From the NCBI RefSeq assembly GCF_029625335.1, contig NZ_CP121111.1, forward strand, positions 1,240,001 through 1,304,000: a stretch of 64,000 nucleotides of DNA, given 5' to 3'. The first letter of the stretch is position 1, and each line of letters opens with the position of its first letter. The position numbers and the translations under genes are program-made. This document shows positions 11,205-20,154 of this stretch, piece by piece. Origin of the DNA: Flavobacterium nitratireducens (GTDB lineage: Bacteria > Bacteroidota > Bacteroidia > Flavobacteriales > Flavobacteriaceae). The notes under the pieces are model-generated. The model saw nothing but the letters and a program-made list of their open reading frames with translations. It made no database searches and was not told where the DNA came from.

Positions 11205-11878
11205 ATGAAAGCAAATCCATTCATTGCCTTAAGTTTTATCTTATGTCTTGCTTTCGCAGACTGCAAACAACATCAAGATGCTAGACGCCCTATTTCTAGA
11301 GCCTCTGGAGTTTTTATGAAAAGATCAGTCGAAAGAAACAAAAAATTAAATGCATCCGAAGAAGATTTAATAAAAGCTTTGATGAAAAAAATCCAAAGCT
11401 TAGCTATTTTTCATCACCTAAAGGCTATTGGTATTATTACATAACTCGAAATGAAACCGATAGTTTAACGCCTAAAAAAGGAGACGTTGCCTTCTTTAAT
11501 TATGAACTAAAAGATTTAAAAGGAAAAATTATTTATTCGGAAGTAGAATTAAGACCACAGGTTTATCGAATAGATAAGCAAGAAATTATGACCGGAATTA
11601 GAGAAGGAATTAAATTGATGCGCAAAAATGAAAAAGTAAATTTCTTCTTCCCTTCTCATATTGCTTATGGCTATCATGGTGACAATAAAAAAATTGGACC
11701 TAACACTCCTCTAATTTGTACGGTTACCTTACATGATTTTAAGCCTGAAGCGGTTTACAAAAAAGAATTGGAACAAGGTATCACTATGAGTTTATCTTCG
11801 TCGCAAGACAGTATAAAAAAACCAAAAAAAGCGACTGTAAAAGCTAAACCTAGGACTCAGGACACCTTAGAACAATAA
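11205..11878 (+). CDS. gldI: GldI-type gliding-motility FKBP lipoprotein (frameshifted)
   Basis: Gliding motility-associated peptidyl-prolyl isomerase GldI, a lipoprotein FKBP required for gliding in Flavobacterium. The first frame (11205 onward) gives a lipoprotein signal with Cys near residue 21 and the typical RRPISRASGVFMKRS region. The second frame encodes the FKBP domain: GDVAFFNYELKDLKGKIIYS, IMTGIREGIKLMRKNEKVNF and FPSHIAYGYHGDNKKIGPNTP. The break is an A7 run at 11385-11391; A8 gives MKKNPKLSYFSSPKGYWYYY and joins the frames. The residue before the lipid cysteine is Asp (FADC), unusual for a lipobox. The C-terminal tail is Lys/Pro-rich. It lies between the DHH gene and two further immunophilin genes. 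Confidence 0.87.
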
Positions 11879-11888
11879 AATACAACCT

Positions 11889-13022
11889 ATGAAAAGAAAC
11901 ATTCTATTTATAGTACTTTTTGTTAGCTTATTTTATTCTTGTAAAAACGAAGAAGATTACCTTCCAGATGGTTTGTATGCCAAAATTGAAACTAACAAAG
12001 GAAATATTTTACTTGAATTAGATTATAAAAGAGCACCTATAACAGTTGCTAATTTTATTACGCTGGCCGAAGGCAATAACAGCTTTATTTCTACAGAATA
12101 CAAAAAAAAACGTCCTTTTTATGATGGCGCAAAATTCTATCGTGTGATTAAAGGCTTTGTTATTCAAACTGGAGATCCCGAAGGTACTGGATTTGGAAAT
12201 GCAGGTTATCTGTTTAAAGACGAAATTAACGATCAAATTTTTGACAAAGAAGGCGTTTTGGCTATGGCTAATAATGGTCCTGGAACCAATAGCAGTCAGT
12301 TTTTCATAACTCGAAACCCTACACCATGGCTCAATGGAAAACACACTGTTTTTGGACATGTGATTAATGAAGGCATGAAAGTTGTCAATATGATTGAACA
12401 GGGCGATGTTTTGAATTCCGTTACTATTTTGCGCAAAGGAGAAGCGGCAAAAAAATTCAATGCCATAAAAACATTCGATGATTATTTTGTTATCGAATCT
12501 AAAAATCAAAAAAAACAAGAGAAGATTGAATTACTCAACGAGCAAAAGTATTTTGAAAAATACGGCAAAATTATTGTTACTAAAATCAACTATTTTGACA
12601 CTTTAAAAAGAAAAGCAAGAAAAACTGTGTCAGGATTAAAATACGTAATTACTCAAAAAGGAAGTGGTAGAAAACCCGCTGTAGGAACCAAAGTAAATGT
12701 CAATTACACGGTTTTTTCTGAGAGTGGTTATCTGTACGATACTTCACTAGGAACTGTAGCAATCTCTTTTGGAAAATACAATTCGCTCCGCGCTTCTCAA
12801 AATGGTTACCAACCTATTACTTTTGAAGTGGGAAAAAGAGACGGTATTATCCCTGGAGTAATAGAAGGACTTGATAAGATGTCTTATGGAGACAAGGCGG
12901 TGCTATTTATTCCTTCTCATCTTGGCTATGCCTCTGGAGGAGCCGGAGACATCATTCCTCCCCATACCAATCTTATTTTTGAAATTGAATTAATTGATAA
13001 CAGTACAGAAATACAACCTTAG
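11889..13022 (+). CDS. Cyclophilin-FKBP double immunophilin, lipoprotein
   Basis: A 377-residue envelope lipoprotein ([20 protein letters not shown], lipid cysteine at residue 18) that joins two unrelated prolyl-isomerase folds. Residues ~30-190 are cyclophilin ([68 protein letters not shown]). After a charged linker (~190-245), residues ~245-375 are FKBP ([60 protein letters not shown]). The active-site residues of both domains look intact. It probably assists folding of secreted or outer-membrane proteins. It is intact, unlike the genes on both sides, and lies 10 bases after gldI and 17 before the next immunophilin. Confidence 0.9.
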   Translation: MKRNILFIVLFVSLFYSCKNEEDYLPDGLYAKIETNKGNILLELDYKRAPITVANFITLAEGNNSFISTEYKKKRPFYDGAKFYRVIKGFVIQTGDPEGTGFGNAGYLFKDEINDQIFDKEGVLAMANNGPGTNSSQFFITRNPTPWLNGKHTVFGHVINEGMKVVNMIEQGDVLNSVTILRKGEAAKKFNAIKTFDDYFVIESKNQKKQEKIELLNEQKYFEKYGKIIVTKINYFDTLKRKARKTVSGLKYVITQKGSGRKPAVGTKVNVNYTVFSESGYLYDTSLGTVAISFGKYNSLRASQNGYQPITFEVGKRDGIIPGVIEGLDKMSYGDKAVLFIPSHLGYASGGAGDIIPPHTNLIFEIELIDNSTEIQP

Positions 13023-13039
13023 ATAAAAAACAAAACCAG

Positions 13040-14193
13040 ATGAAAACGAAATTATTAGCCTTATTAACTTTCTTTACGCTTACTACTTTTCAAGCACAGG
13101 AAACATCTAAAAAAATTGTAAAAAAACCCGCTCCTACAAAAAAGTTGGAAGAAGGTATTTTTGCCACTATCAATACAAACAAAGGAACAATTATTTTAGA
13201 CCTAGAATATCAAAAGGCACCAATTACAGTTGCCAATTTTATTAGTCTAGCTCAAGGAAAAAATGAATTTGTAAGCGACGCAAAACTAAAAAACAAACCG
13301 TTTTTTGATGGTTTAAAATTCCACCGTGTAATTAGTGATTTTATGATTCAAGGTGGAGATCCACAAGGAACAGGAAATGGTGGTCCTGGTTATGCTTTTA
13401 AAGACGAATTCGTTTCAGATTTAAAATTTGACAAAGGAGGTATTTTGGCAATGGCCAATGCTGGTCCAAAAACAAATGGAAGTCAATTTTTCATTACCCA
13501 TAAAGAAACACCATGGTTAAACAATAAGCACACCATCTTTGGTCATGTAGTTAAAGGAATGGATGTAGTGAACAATATCGCAAAAGATGATATAATCAAA
13601 AACATAATTATTACGCAAAAAGGTTCGTTAGCAAAAAAATTCAATGCTACTAAAGTTTTTGCAAACTATTACAACAACAAAGCTGTTGAAGAAAAAAAGA
13701 AGCAGAAGCCAAAGCAGCTGCTGAAAAAATTCAGCAAGAAAAAATGGCTGCTTTAAACGCTGAAAAACTAGCCTATTTAAACACCCAAAAAACAAGCGCT
13801 ACAACTACAGCTTCTGGATTAGTTTATAAAATAGTTCAAAAAGGAACAGGTGCTAAACCAGCTACTGGAACAACAGTTTACTTCCATTATTCAGGCTTTT
13901 TTGAAGACGGAAAATTATTTGATAGTAGTCGTGAAGAAGTAGCTAAAACATACAACCAATTCAACGAAATGAGAGCTACTCAAGGAGGATACAATCCTTT
14001 CCCTTTTGAAATTGGAAAAAAAGACGGAATGATTCCAGGGTTTATTGAAGCAATCAACATGCTTTCTTTTGGCGACAAAATAATTGCTTATATCCCATCT
14101 AAACTAGCTTATGGAGAAGCTGGTGCTGGGGGCGTTATACCACCCAATGCTACTTTAATTTTCGAAATAGAAATTTTTGAAAAGCAGAAATAA
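13040..14193 (+). CDS. Cyclophilin-FKBP double immunophilin, secreted (frameshifted)
   Basis: Second cyclophilin-FKBP protein with a cleavable signal peptide ([20 protein letters not shown]) rather than a lipobox. The cyclophilin domain (~residues 35-200) has [36 protein letters not shown] and [12 protein letters not shown]. The FKBP domain, in the second frame, has [40 protein letters not shown] and [17 protein letters not shown]. The frames separate at an A7 run, 13692-13698; A8 restores a coiled, Ala/Glu/Lys-rich linker ([18 protein letters not shown]). It is similar in layout to the preceding gene, so the pair likely arose by duplication and then split into lipid-anchored and soluble forms. 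Transcription is closed by the hairpin at 14208-14250. Confidence 0.88.
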
Positions 14194-14207
14194 AATACAA
14201 TATTATA

Positions 14208-14250
14208 AAAAAGAATGCCCTTTCATCGATAATGAAAGGGCATTCTTTTT
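14208..14250. terminator. Bidirectional terminator
   Basis: A 19-bp perfect stem, AAAAAGAATGCCCTTTCAT with its complement, around the loop CGATA. It has an A-run on the left and a T-run on the right, so it can end the plus-strand immunophilin operon and the minus-strand gene at 14267. Confidence 0.9.
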
Positions 14251-14266
14251 AATATTGAAACAAGTT

Positions 14267-14707
14267 TTATTTCTTACCAAATTTCCACTCAAACTCGTCT
14301 TTATCATTAATGATGGCGCCAACTTCTAATTTCACTACTTCGTCAAATTCGGTTTGAAACAACAACCAATTATCTTCATTGAAATAATTTTCAAAAGTAT
14401 CAAATTCTTCCTGAGTGAATTTAGTAATATTCTTTTTAGCTAATTCATTCTTAACATCCTTGATATTCTTTCCAATTAACGTATTGCCAAATAACTCTAA
14501 ATCTGGACTAGAAGCTACAATATAACCCATTTTAAAATCTTCGTCTTTATAAAAAGTCAAACGCATTTTAAACTTATTGTAGGTAAAAATCACATTATCA
14601 TCTTCGTCTTTGTAATTTCTATCAGGCGCACCGTAAACAGCTGAAACATCTTTTTGTTTCATCCCAAAAATAAGCTTATCAATTCCGTTCTTAAGGTTTA
14701 TTTTCAT
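14267..14707 (-). CDS. Conserved hypothetical protein, BamE/SmpA-like motif
   Basis: A 146-residue cytosolic-looking protein; no signal peptide or membrane helix. I chose the ATG at 14707 (MKINLKNGIDKLIFGMKQKD); the frame extends upstream to 14728 but the extra residues look non-coding. The stretch LIFGMKQKDVSAVYGAPDRN resembles the G-M-x-x-x-x-V-x-x-x-x-G-x-P repeat found in SmpA/BamE-like and related small domains, but I would not assign function on that basis. The composition is acidic (DEDDN, DKDEFEW). It stands alone on the minus strand between two plus-strand genes. Confidence 0.65.
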   Translation of the reverse strand: MKINLKNGIDKLIFGMKQKDVSAVYGAPDRNYKDEDDNVIFTYNKFKMRLTFYKDEDFKMGYIVASSPDLELFGNTLIGKNIKDVKNELAKKNITKFTQEEFDTFENYFNEDNWLLFQTEFDEVVKLEVGAIINDKDEFEWKFGKK

Positions 14708-14901
14708 ATGTAAAATATTTTGGTACAAAGTTCGAAAACTTTTTCACATCTCGAACATTTTAAGCATTTATAATCTTAAGATTTTATTAAAGCAAAAGTA
14801 GTTACAATAAATTTTGAGTAAATTTAAGATGCAATGCTAATACTAGCTCACAAAAAGCAGAAACATTTTACTATATATAGTACAAACAAAATCCCATTCT
14901 T

Positions 14902-16788
14902 ATGAACCTACCATTTAAAGATAGAAAATTTGTTTTTTTACTCCTTTCAGTCAGTATTGTAGTTATTTTAGAAATACTTTCCCTTATAGGTATTCATTTA
15001 CCAATGCCTTATGCTCCTTTTATTTTTGTATCCTTTATCGTGATTATTGGACACGATGTGATCTTAAAAGGAATTAAAGCGCTTTTAAAATTAAACTTCA
15101 GTAGTATTAATCTATTAATGACAATTGCGGTTATTGCCGCCTTATATTTAGGCGAATATCCCGAAGCTGCTGTGGTTATTGTTTTATATGTTTTAGGCGA
15201 AAGATTAGAAGATATAGGAATTGAAAATTCAAAATCAGCTTTGGATCAATTGATTAAAAGTACGCCAAAAACGGCATTTGTAAAAAAAACAAATCAGGAA
15301 ATACCTATTGAGCAAATAGAAGTTGGAACAATTATTCAAATTAAACCCGGAGAAGTAATTCCTTTGGATGGAAAAATCATTTTTGGGGAAACTTTGATTG
15401 ACGAATCGGCCATAACTGGGGAACCTATCGCTAAAGAAAAACAAATAGGTGATTCAGTTTTCGCAGGAACCTTGAACGGAAATGGTTTTATAGAAATAAA
15501 AACTAGTAAACTATCAACCGACACCACATTTGCTAAAATCATCCAACTCACTTTTGAAGCGAATGCTGCAAAAAGCAAAACACAAAAATTTATTCAACGT
15601 TTTTCAAAATTGTACACTCCCACAATTATTGGGCTCGCGATAATCATTTTTGTTGTTCCTGTTTTTATACTTCATCAAGATTTTAATCATTGGCTCAAAC
15701 AAGCGATTACGCTCCTTGTAATTGCTTGCCCATGTGCATTAGTCATTTCGACACCTGTAGCCATATATGCGGCAATTGGTAATGCTTCCGCAAAAGGGGC
15801 TCTGGTAAAAGGAGGGAAATACATTGAAATTTTAGCCGAAATTCAGGCAGTAGCCGTTGATAAAACCCGAACCATTACTTACGGAACGCCTGTAGTATCT
15901 GATGTTTTCCCCTTAATTGGCACCAGCCGAGAAGAATTACTTTCCTGTACAGCAGGTGCCGAGATGTTTTCAGAACATCCTTTAGCTCAAGCAATCATTG
16001 CTGCGAGTAAAGCAGAAGGTTACGAACCTCATAAAGCTAAAAATTTTAAAAGCATTTTAGGTAAAGGAGCTACCGCCAATTGTATTGTTTGCCAAATTGA
16101 TACGGTTCTGGTAGGAAAATTAGAATTCATTCGAGAATACCATGAAATTTCCGAAGAAGTGGAAAAAATTGTGGCGCAACTAGCCAGCGAAGGAAAAACA
16201 AGTGTGGTAGTCAGTTTTGGAAAAGGTGTTGTCGGGATTATTGGTTTAACCGATAAAATCAAGCCTGACAGTAGTAAAGCTATTGCAGAGCTTCAAGAAC
16301 AAAATATTGATGTAATAATGCTAACAGGTGATACTGAAAAAACCGCTCATTATGTTGCTCGACAAGTAGGAATCACAAAAGTTTTTGGTGGTTTACTCCC
16401 AGAACAAAAAGCAGCAGAAATGAAAGCGTTGTTACAACAATACGATAAAGTAGCCATGGTAGGTGATGGCATCAATGATGCTCCTGCATTAGCCCTAAGT
16501 ACTGTGGGGATTGCTATGGGAGCTGCTGGTAGTGATACGGCAATAGAAACAGCTAACATCGCTTTGATGAATGACAAATTATCATTAATTCCGTTTTTGA
16601 TTCGTTTGAGTAAAAAGACTATGAAACAAATAAAAATCAATACTTATGGTGCCATTATCACAAAATTCATTTTCATTCTACTAGCCATTTTTGGTTTCAG
16701 CAACTTAGCGCTAGCGATTGCCGCCGATGTGGGTGTAACTCTTATTGTGATTTTATTTAGTTTGAATCTAATGCGTTTTGAAAAATAA
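14902..16788 (+). CDS. P1B-type heavy-metal ATPase (Zn/Cd class) with DKTRT motif
   Basis: Heavy-metal-transporting P-type ATPase, 628 residues, without an N-terminal metal-binding domain. Visible landmarks: two helix pairs at 10-110, the actuator motif ESAITGEP (~170), the metal-site ACPCALVISTP (~278), the nucleotide-domain motif SEHPLA, GDGINDAPAL (hinge), a lysine in the seventh helix (TYGAIITKF) and DVG in the eighth, which place it in the Zn/Cd/Pb-exporting P1B-2 class. The phosphorylation motif reads DKTRT (Asp320, Arg323; codon CGA at 15868-15870) instead of the near-universal DKTGT. Everything else is intact, so it is either a variant subfamily or an inactivated enzyme. No metal-sensing regulator gene lies beside it. 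Confidence 0.9.
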   Translation: MNLPFKDRKFVFLLLSVSIVVILEILSLIGIHLPMPYAPFIFVSFIVIIGHDVILKGIKALLKLNFSSINLLMTIAVIAALYLGEYPEAAVVIVLYVLGERLEDIGIENSKSALDQLIKSTPKTAFVKKTNQEIPIEQIEVGTIIQIKPGEVIPLDGKIIFGETLIDESAITGEPIAKEKQIGDSVFAGTLNGNGFIEIKTSKLSTDTTFAKIIQLTFEANAAKSKTQKFIQRFSKLYTPTIIGLAIIIFVVPVFILHQDFNHWLKQAITLLVIACPCALVISTPVAIYAAIGNASAKGALVKGGKYIEILAEIQAVAVDKTRTITYGTPVVSDVFPLIGTSREELLSCTAGAEMFSEHPLAQAIIAASKAEGYEPHKAKNFKSILGKGATANCIVCQIDTVLVGKLEFIREYHEISEEVEKIVAQLASEGKTSVVVSFGKGVVGIIGLTDKIKPDSSKAIAELQEQNIDVIMLTGDTEKTAHYVARQVGITKVFGGLLPEQKAAEMKALLQQYDKVAMVGDGINDAPALALSTVGIAMGAAGSDTAIETANIALMNDKLSLIPFLIRLSKKTMKQIKINTYGAIITKFIFILLAIFGFSNLALAIAADVGVTLIVILFSLNLMRFEK

Positions 16789-16881
16789 AGATCAATAGCA
16801 GCTAATTTCAAATCCGTATTCACTAACTTTAATAGTAGGAAGCATTAAAAACGCCATTCTCTTGAACTAAAACAGAAAACC

Positions 16882-18337
16882 ATGAACCTCTCCTTTGAAA
16901 AAAAATATTACTAGGATTCATTATTAATATTGCTGTAATAATTGCAGCTACATGGATTTTTTTGATACAGTCAAATCAAAACCCCACAAATCAGTTAGAC
17001 TCGAATCTATACACATTAGAACTATTTTTATTTATGCTTTCGATACTTCTGCTTATTGTTGTCTATTTTATTATCCGAACCCAATTTAAAGCAAAGGAAA
17101 AAGCGCAAAAACTATTAGAGGAAAACAAACAATTACTCCAATCCATTATTGACAATACGTCAAGTCCAATTTCTATAAAAAAACTAAATGGCGAATATCT
17201 TTTAATTAATAAGAATTTCGGAGAATTATTCGGAACTACTAATGAGCAAATTATTGGTAAAACGGATTATGACTTTTTACCCAAAGAAATTGCGGAAGCC
17301 TATAGAAATTCGGATTTAGAAGTGGCTAAAAAACTAATCGAAATTAAATCAGAGGAAACCATTACTCAAAAAGACGGTGTACATACCTACATCGCGGTTA
17401 AATACCCATTGTATGATGCTTCTGGCCGAATTTATGCCATTGGTGGTATTTCGACAGATATAACTGAAAGAAAAAAATTAGAAGAATCACTCAAAGCCAC
17501 CGACGCTTTTTTCAATATGTCTTTTGATATTTTTACTGTGGCTAAAAATGATCATTTTATCAAAATAAATGCTGCTTTTACTAATACTTTAGGCTATACT
17601 CAAGAAGATATGGATAAAATAAAATTTATGGACTTGACTCATCCTGAAGACCGCTCTACTTCTGATAAGGTTTTAAGCGAAATTCTCAAAGGGAAAACGG
17701 TGATTAGTTTTAAAAACCGAGTGCGTCATAAAAATGGCACTTATCGTTGGTTAGACTGGAACAGTAATATTGACTTAAAAGAAGGCATCATTTATTCGGC
17801 GGCACGTGATATCACTGAAACCATTGAATTGGAATTAGAACAACAAAAAGCTGTTGACGAACTCTATGAAAACGAAGAAAAACTTAGAGTAATTGTTGAA
17901 AATATTGGCGAAGGAGTTATTGTTGCCAATGCCGATAAAAAAGTGATTCTAGCCAACGATATGGCGAATGATATTTTTGGTATTGAAGAAGATGATAAAA
18001 TTTCAACAGATTTGACGGCGCATTTCGAATTGTATTTTCCTGACGAAAAAACGGTTTTCCCTGCTCAAAATTTACCCATGGAACGCGCCTTTAATGGTGA
18101 AGTTACTGATGATATCGATTTGGTCCTATACAATCCCATGTCTCGCGAAAAAGAAGGGTTTTAATTAGCGGCCGTCCTTTAGTAGATCAGGATAACAAAA
18201 TCGTTGCGGCTGTAATCACTATCAAAGATATTAGCCAATATAAAAAAATGGAAGAAGAATTAGAAGAAACCGAAAACAAATACCGAAAACTCATTGGTTT
18301 CAAAAACGAAGATAAAAAAGACAAGAAAAACCCATAA
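16882..18337 (+). CDS. Membrane-anchored PAS-repeat protein, no kinase domain (two frameshifts)
   Basis: A sensor-like protein with two membrane helices (ILLGFIINIAVIIAATWIFL from about residue 9, and LFLFMLSILLLIVVYFII), a very short external loop and at least three PAS/PAC units: SIIDNTSSPISIKKLNGEYL, FFNMSFDIFTVAKNDHFIKI and VIVENIGEGVIVANADKKVI. It ends after the last PAC block with KDISQYKKMEEELEETENKY and a Lys-rich tail; no HisKA, HATPase, GGDEF or other output domain follows before the stop and terminator. Two frame breaks are visible: an A8 run at 16898-16905 (A9 links MNLSFEKK to ILLGF), and one near 18140-18157 (GAAAAAGAAGGG), where one extra base continues into LISGRPLVDQDNKIVAAV. 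Start chosen at ATG 16882. It may be a truncated kinase or an accessory sensor. Confidence 0.75.
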
Positions 18338-18340
18338 AAA

Positions 18341-18369
18341 AAAGCGTTAAGATAAATTCTTAACGCTTT
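18341..18369. terminator. Bidirectional terminator
   Basis: AAAGCGTTAAG and CTTAACGCTTT form an 11-bp perfect stem with loop ATAAATT, between the convergent PAS gene and the gene at 18380. Confidence 0.85.
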
Positions 18370-18379
18370 AATATTTTAG

Positions 18380-18745
18380 TTACTCTTCTTCTTCATACAT
18401 TTCGTCGTAACGGGCAGGAATTTGCGGATCAAACAACGGACATTTGAATTCTTCCATAATATCCACCAACTTGTCCATGGTTTTACCCTCTGTACCGTAA
18501 CAATCTATTTGAACAATTTGAGAAGTTGTTTTCACCTGAAAAGCTCCAACTCCCTCTTTGTTTTTCCAGCTGTTCTCATCTACTCTTTCCCATTTAGAAA
18601 AAACCGATGCGATTCTATTTAAAATTACTGTAACCGGAAGTTCCTCTAAACCTTCGATGGTTTCCAGTTCGTCCATGGCTTCATAAACCTCCTGGTGGTT
18701 CAAATAAACGTCTTCTAAATATTTCCAGAAAAGTAGTTCGTACAT
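18380..18745 (-). CDS. Conserved hypothetical acidic protein
   Basis: Unrecognised 121-residue protein from the ATG at 18745 (MYELLFWKYLEDVYLNHQEV). The open frame extends to 18778, but the extra residues (MSLLSGLKNKK) look like leader sequence. No signal peptide or membrane segment. The first half is helical and acidic (EAMDELETIEGLEELP); the second has a small beta-rich stretch (GAFQVKTTSQIVQIDCYGTE) and an acidic tail ending EEEE. It lies 60-100 bases downstream of purM on the same strand and could be co-transcribed with it. Function unknown. Confidence 0.65.
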   Translation of the reverse strand: MYELLFWKYLEDVYLNHQEVYEAMDELETIEGLEELPVTVILNRIASVFSKWERVDENSWKNKEGVGAFQVKTTSQIVQIDCYGTEGKTMDKLVDIMEEFKCPLFDPQIPARYDEMYEEEE

Positions 18746-18842
18746 CTTTTTATTTTTTAGCCCCGATAGCAGCGACATCCTTTATCTTTTTTCTTTAAAA
18801 AGATAAAGATATAGCGGATAGCGGGATTAGCTTCAAATTCAA

Positions 18843-20021
18843 TTAATATTCAAAAGTTCCGTATTCACTTGTAATAGTCAGTTTTTTAGCGTCGGAAGCT
18901 TCTACACGACCTACAATTTGAGCATTAACATTGAATGATTTTGAAATAGCGATGATATCTTCAGCAACTTCAGCTGGAACATAAAGCTCCATACGGTGAC
19001 CGCAGTTGAATACCTGATACATTTCTTTCCAATCTGTTTTTGATTGCTCCTGAATTAATTGGAACAATGGTGGAACTGGGAATAAATTGTCTTTTATAAT
19101 ATGTAAATTATCTACAAAATGTAAAATCTTAGTTTGTGCTCCACCACTACAGTGAACCATACCGTGAATTTCATTCGAAGAATATTTATCTAAAATTTGC
19201 TTGATAATTGGTGCATAGGTACGTGTTGGCGAAAGCACTAATTTTCCGGCATCGATTGGAGAATTTGCTACAGCATCTGTCAATTTTACCTGACCTGAAT
19301 AAATTAATTCCTCTGGAACGGCAGCATCGTAACTTTCAGGGTATTTTGTTGCCAAATATTTAGCAAAAACATCATGACGAGCCGAAGTCAATCCGTTACT
19401 TCCCATTCCTCCGTTATAGCTTTTTTCATAAGTAGCCTGACCGAAAGACTCTAATCCAACGATTACATCTCCCGCCTTGATATTTGCATTATCAATTACT
19501 TTAGAACGTTTCATTCTCGCTGTAACTGTCGAGTCAACAATTATGGTACGAACAATATCACCCACATCGGCAGTTTCTCCTCCTGTTGAATGAATACTCA
19601 CTCCAAAAGAAGCCAACTCTTGGATTAATTCTTCTGTTCCATTGATTATTGCTGAAATTACTTCGGCAGGAATTAAATTTTTGTTTCTTCCAATAGTTGA
19701 AGAAAGTAAAATATTATCCGTTGCTCCTACACATAATAAATCATCAATATTCATGATTAAAGCATCCTGTGCTATTCCTTTCCAAACCGAAAGATCTCCA
19801 GTTTCTTTCCAGTACATATATGCCAATGAGGATTTTGTACCTGCACCATCAGCATGCATAATAAGACAATATTCATCGTCTTGTGTTAGATAATCAGGAA
19901 CAATTTTACAAAATGCCTGTGGAAACAATCCTTTGTCAATATTTTTTATTGCATTGTGAACATCTTCTTTGGATGCCGAAACACCACGTTGTGCGTATCT
20001 TTTTGAAGTATCTGAACTCAT
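18843..20021 (-). CDS. purM: Phosphoribosylformylglycinamidine cyclo-ligase (AIR synthase)
   Basis: Closes the imidazole ring of AIR in purine synthesis (FGAM + ATP). At 392 residues it is the longer Bacteroidetes form. Recognisable parts are the N-terminal RYAQRGVSASKEDVHNAI, the ATP/glycine-rich loop LIMHADGAGTKSSLAYMYW, DALIMNIDDLLCVGA (Asp-rich metal site), HSTGGETADVGDIVRT and the C-terminal MYQVFNCGHRMELYVP. Some homologs are annotated simply as AIR synthase-related proteins. A -7 promoter element sits 40 bases upstream of the start. Confidence 0.88.
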   Translation of the reverse strand: MSSDTSKRYAQRGVSASKEDVHNAIKNIDKGLFPQAFCKIVPDYLTQDDEYCLIMHADGAGTKSSLAYMYWKETGDLSVWKGIAQDALIMNIDDLLCVGATDNILLSSTIGRNKNLIPAEVISAIINGTEELIQELASFGVSIHSTGGETADVGDIVRTIIVDSTVTARMKRSKVIDNANIKAGDVIVGLESFGQATYEKSYNGGMGSNGLTSARHDVFAKYLATKYPESYDAAVPEELIYSGQVKLTDAVANSPIDAGKLVLSPTRTYAPIIKQILDKYSSNEIHGMVHCSGGAQTKILHFVDNLHIIKDNLFPVPPLFQLIQEQSKTDWKEMYQVFNCGHRMELYVPAEVAEDIIAISKSFNVNAQIVGRVEASDAKKLTITSEYGTFEY

Positions 20022-20061
20022 ATTCTATTTGTGTAATTGCAAAAGCAACTTGATTTTGCGA

Positions 20062-20069
20062 CAAAGATA
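20062..20069 (-). promoter_or_regulatory. -7 promoter element of purM
   Basis: Minus-strand TATCTTTG matches TAnnTTTG, 40 bases upstream of the purM ATG. No clear -33 TTTG at the expected spacing. It lies immediately beyond the glnN 3' region. Confidence 0.45.
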
Positions 20070-20096
20070 ATTATTTTTTAGAAGTTAGAGATTAAA

Positions 20097-20142
20097 AGTT
20101 AGGAGTTAAAAGACCATACCGCTTAACCCATAACTCCTAACT
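20097..20142 (-). terminator. Inverted repeat / likely terminator of glnN
   Basis: AGTTAGGAGTTA and TAACTCCTAACT are perfect 12-bp complements separated by 22 bases, directly after the glnN stop. A T-rich tract follows on the minus strand, but the loop is long, so an intergenic repeat element is an alternative. Confidence 0.5.
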
Positions 20143-20154
20143 ATTAACTTATAA

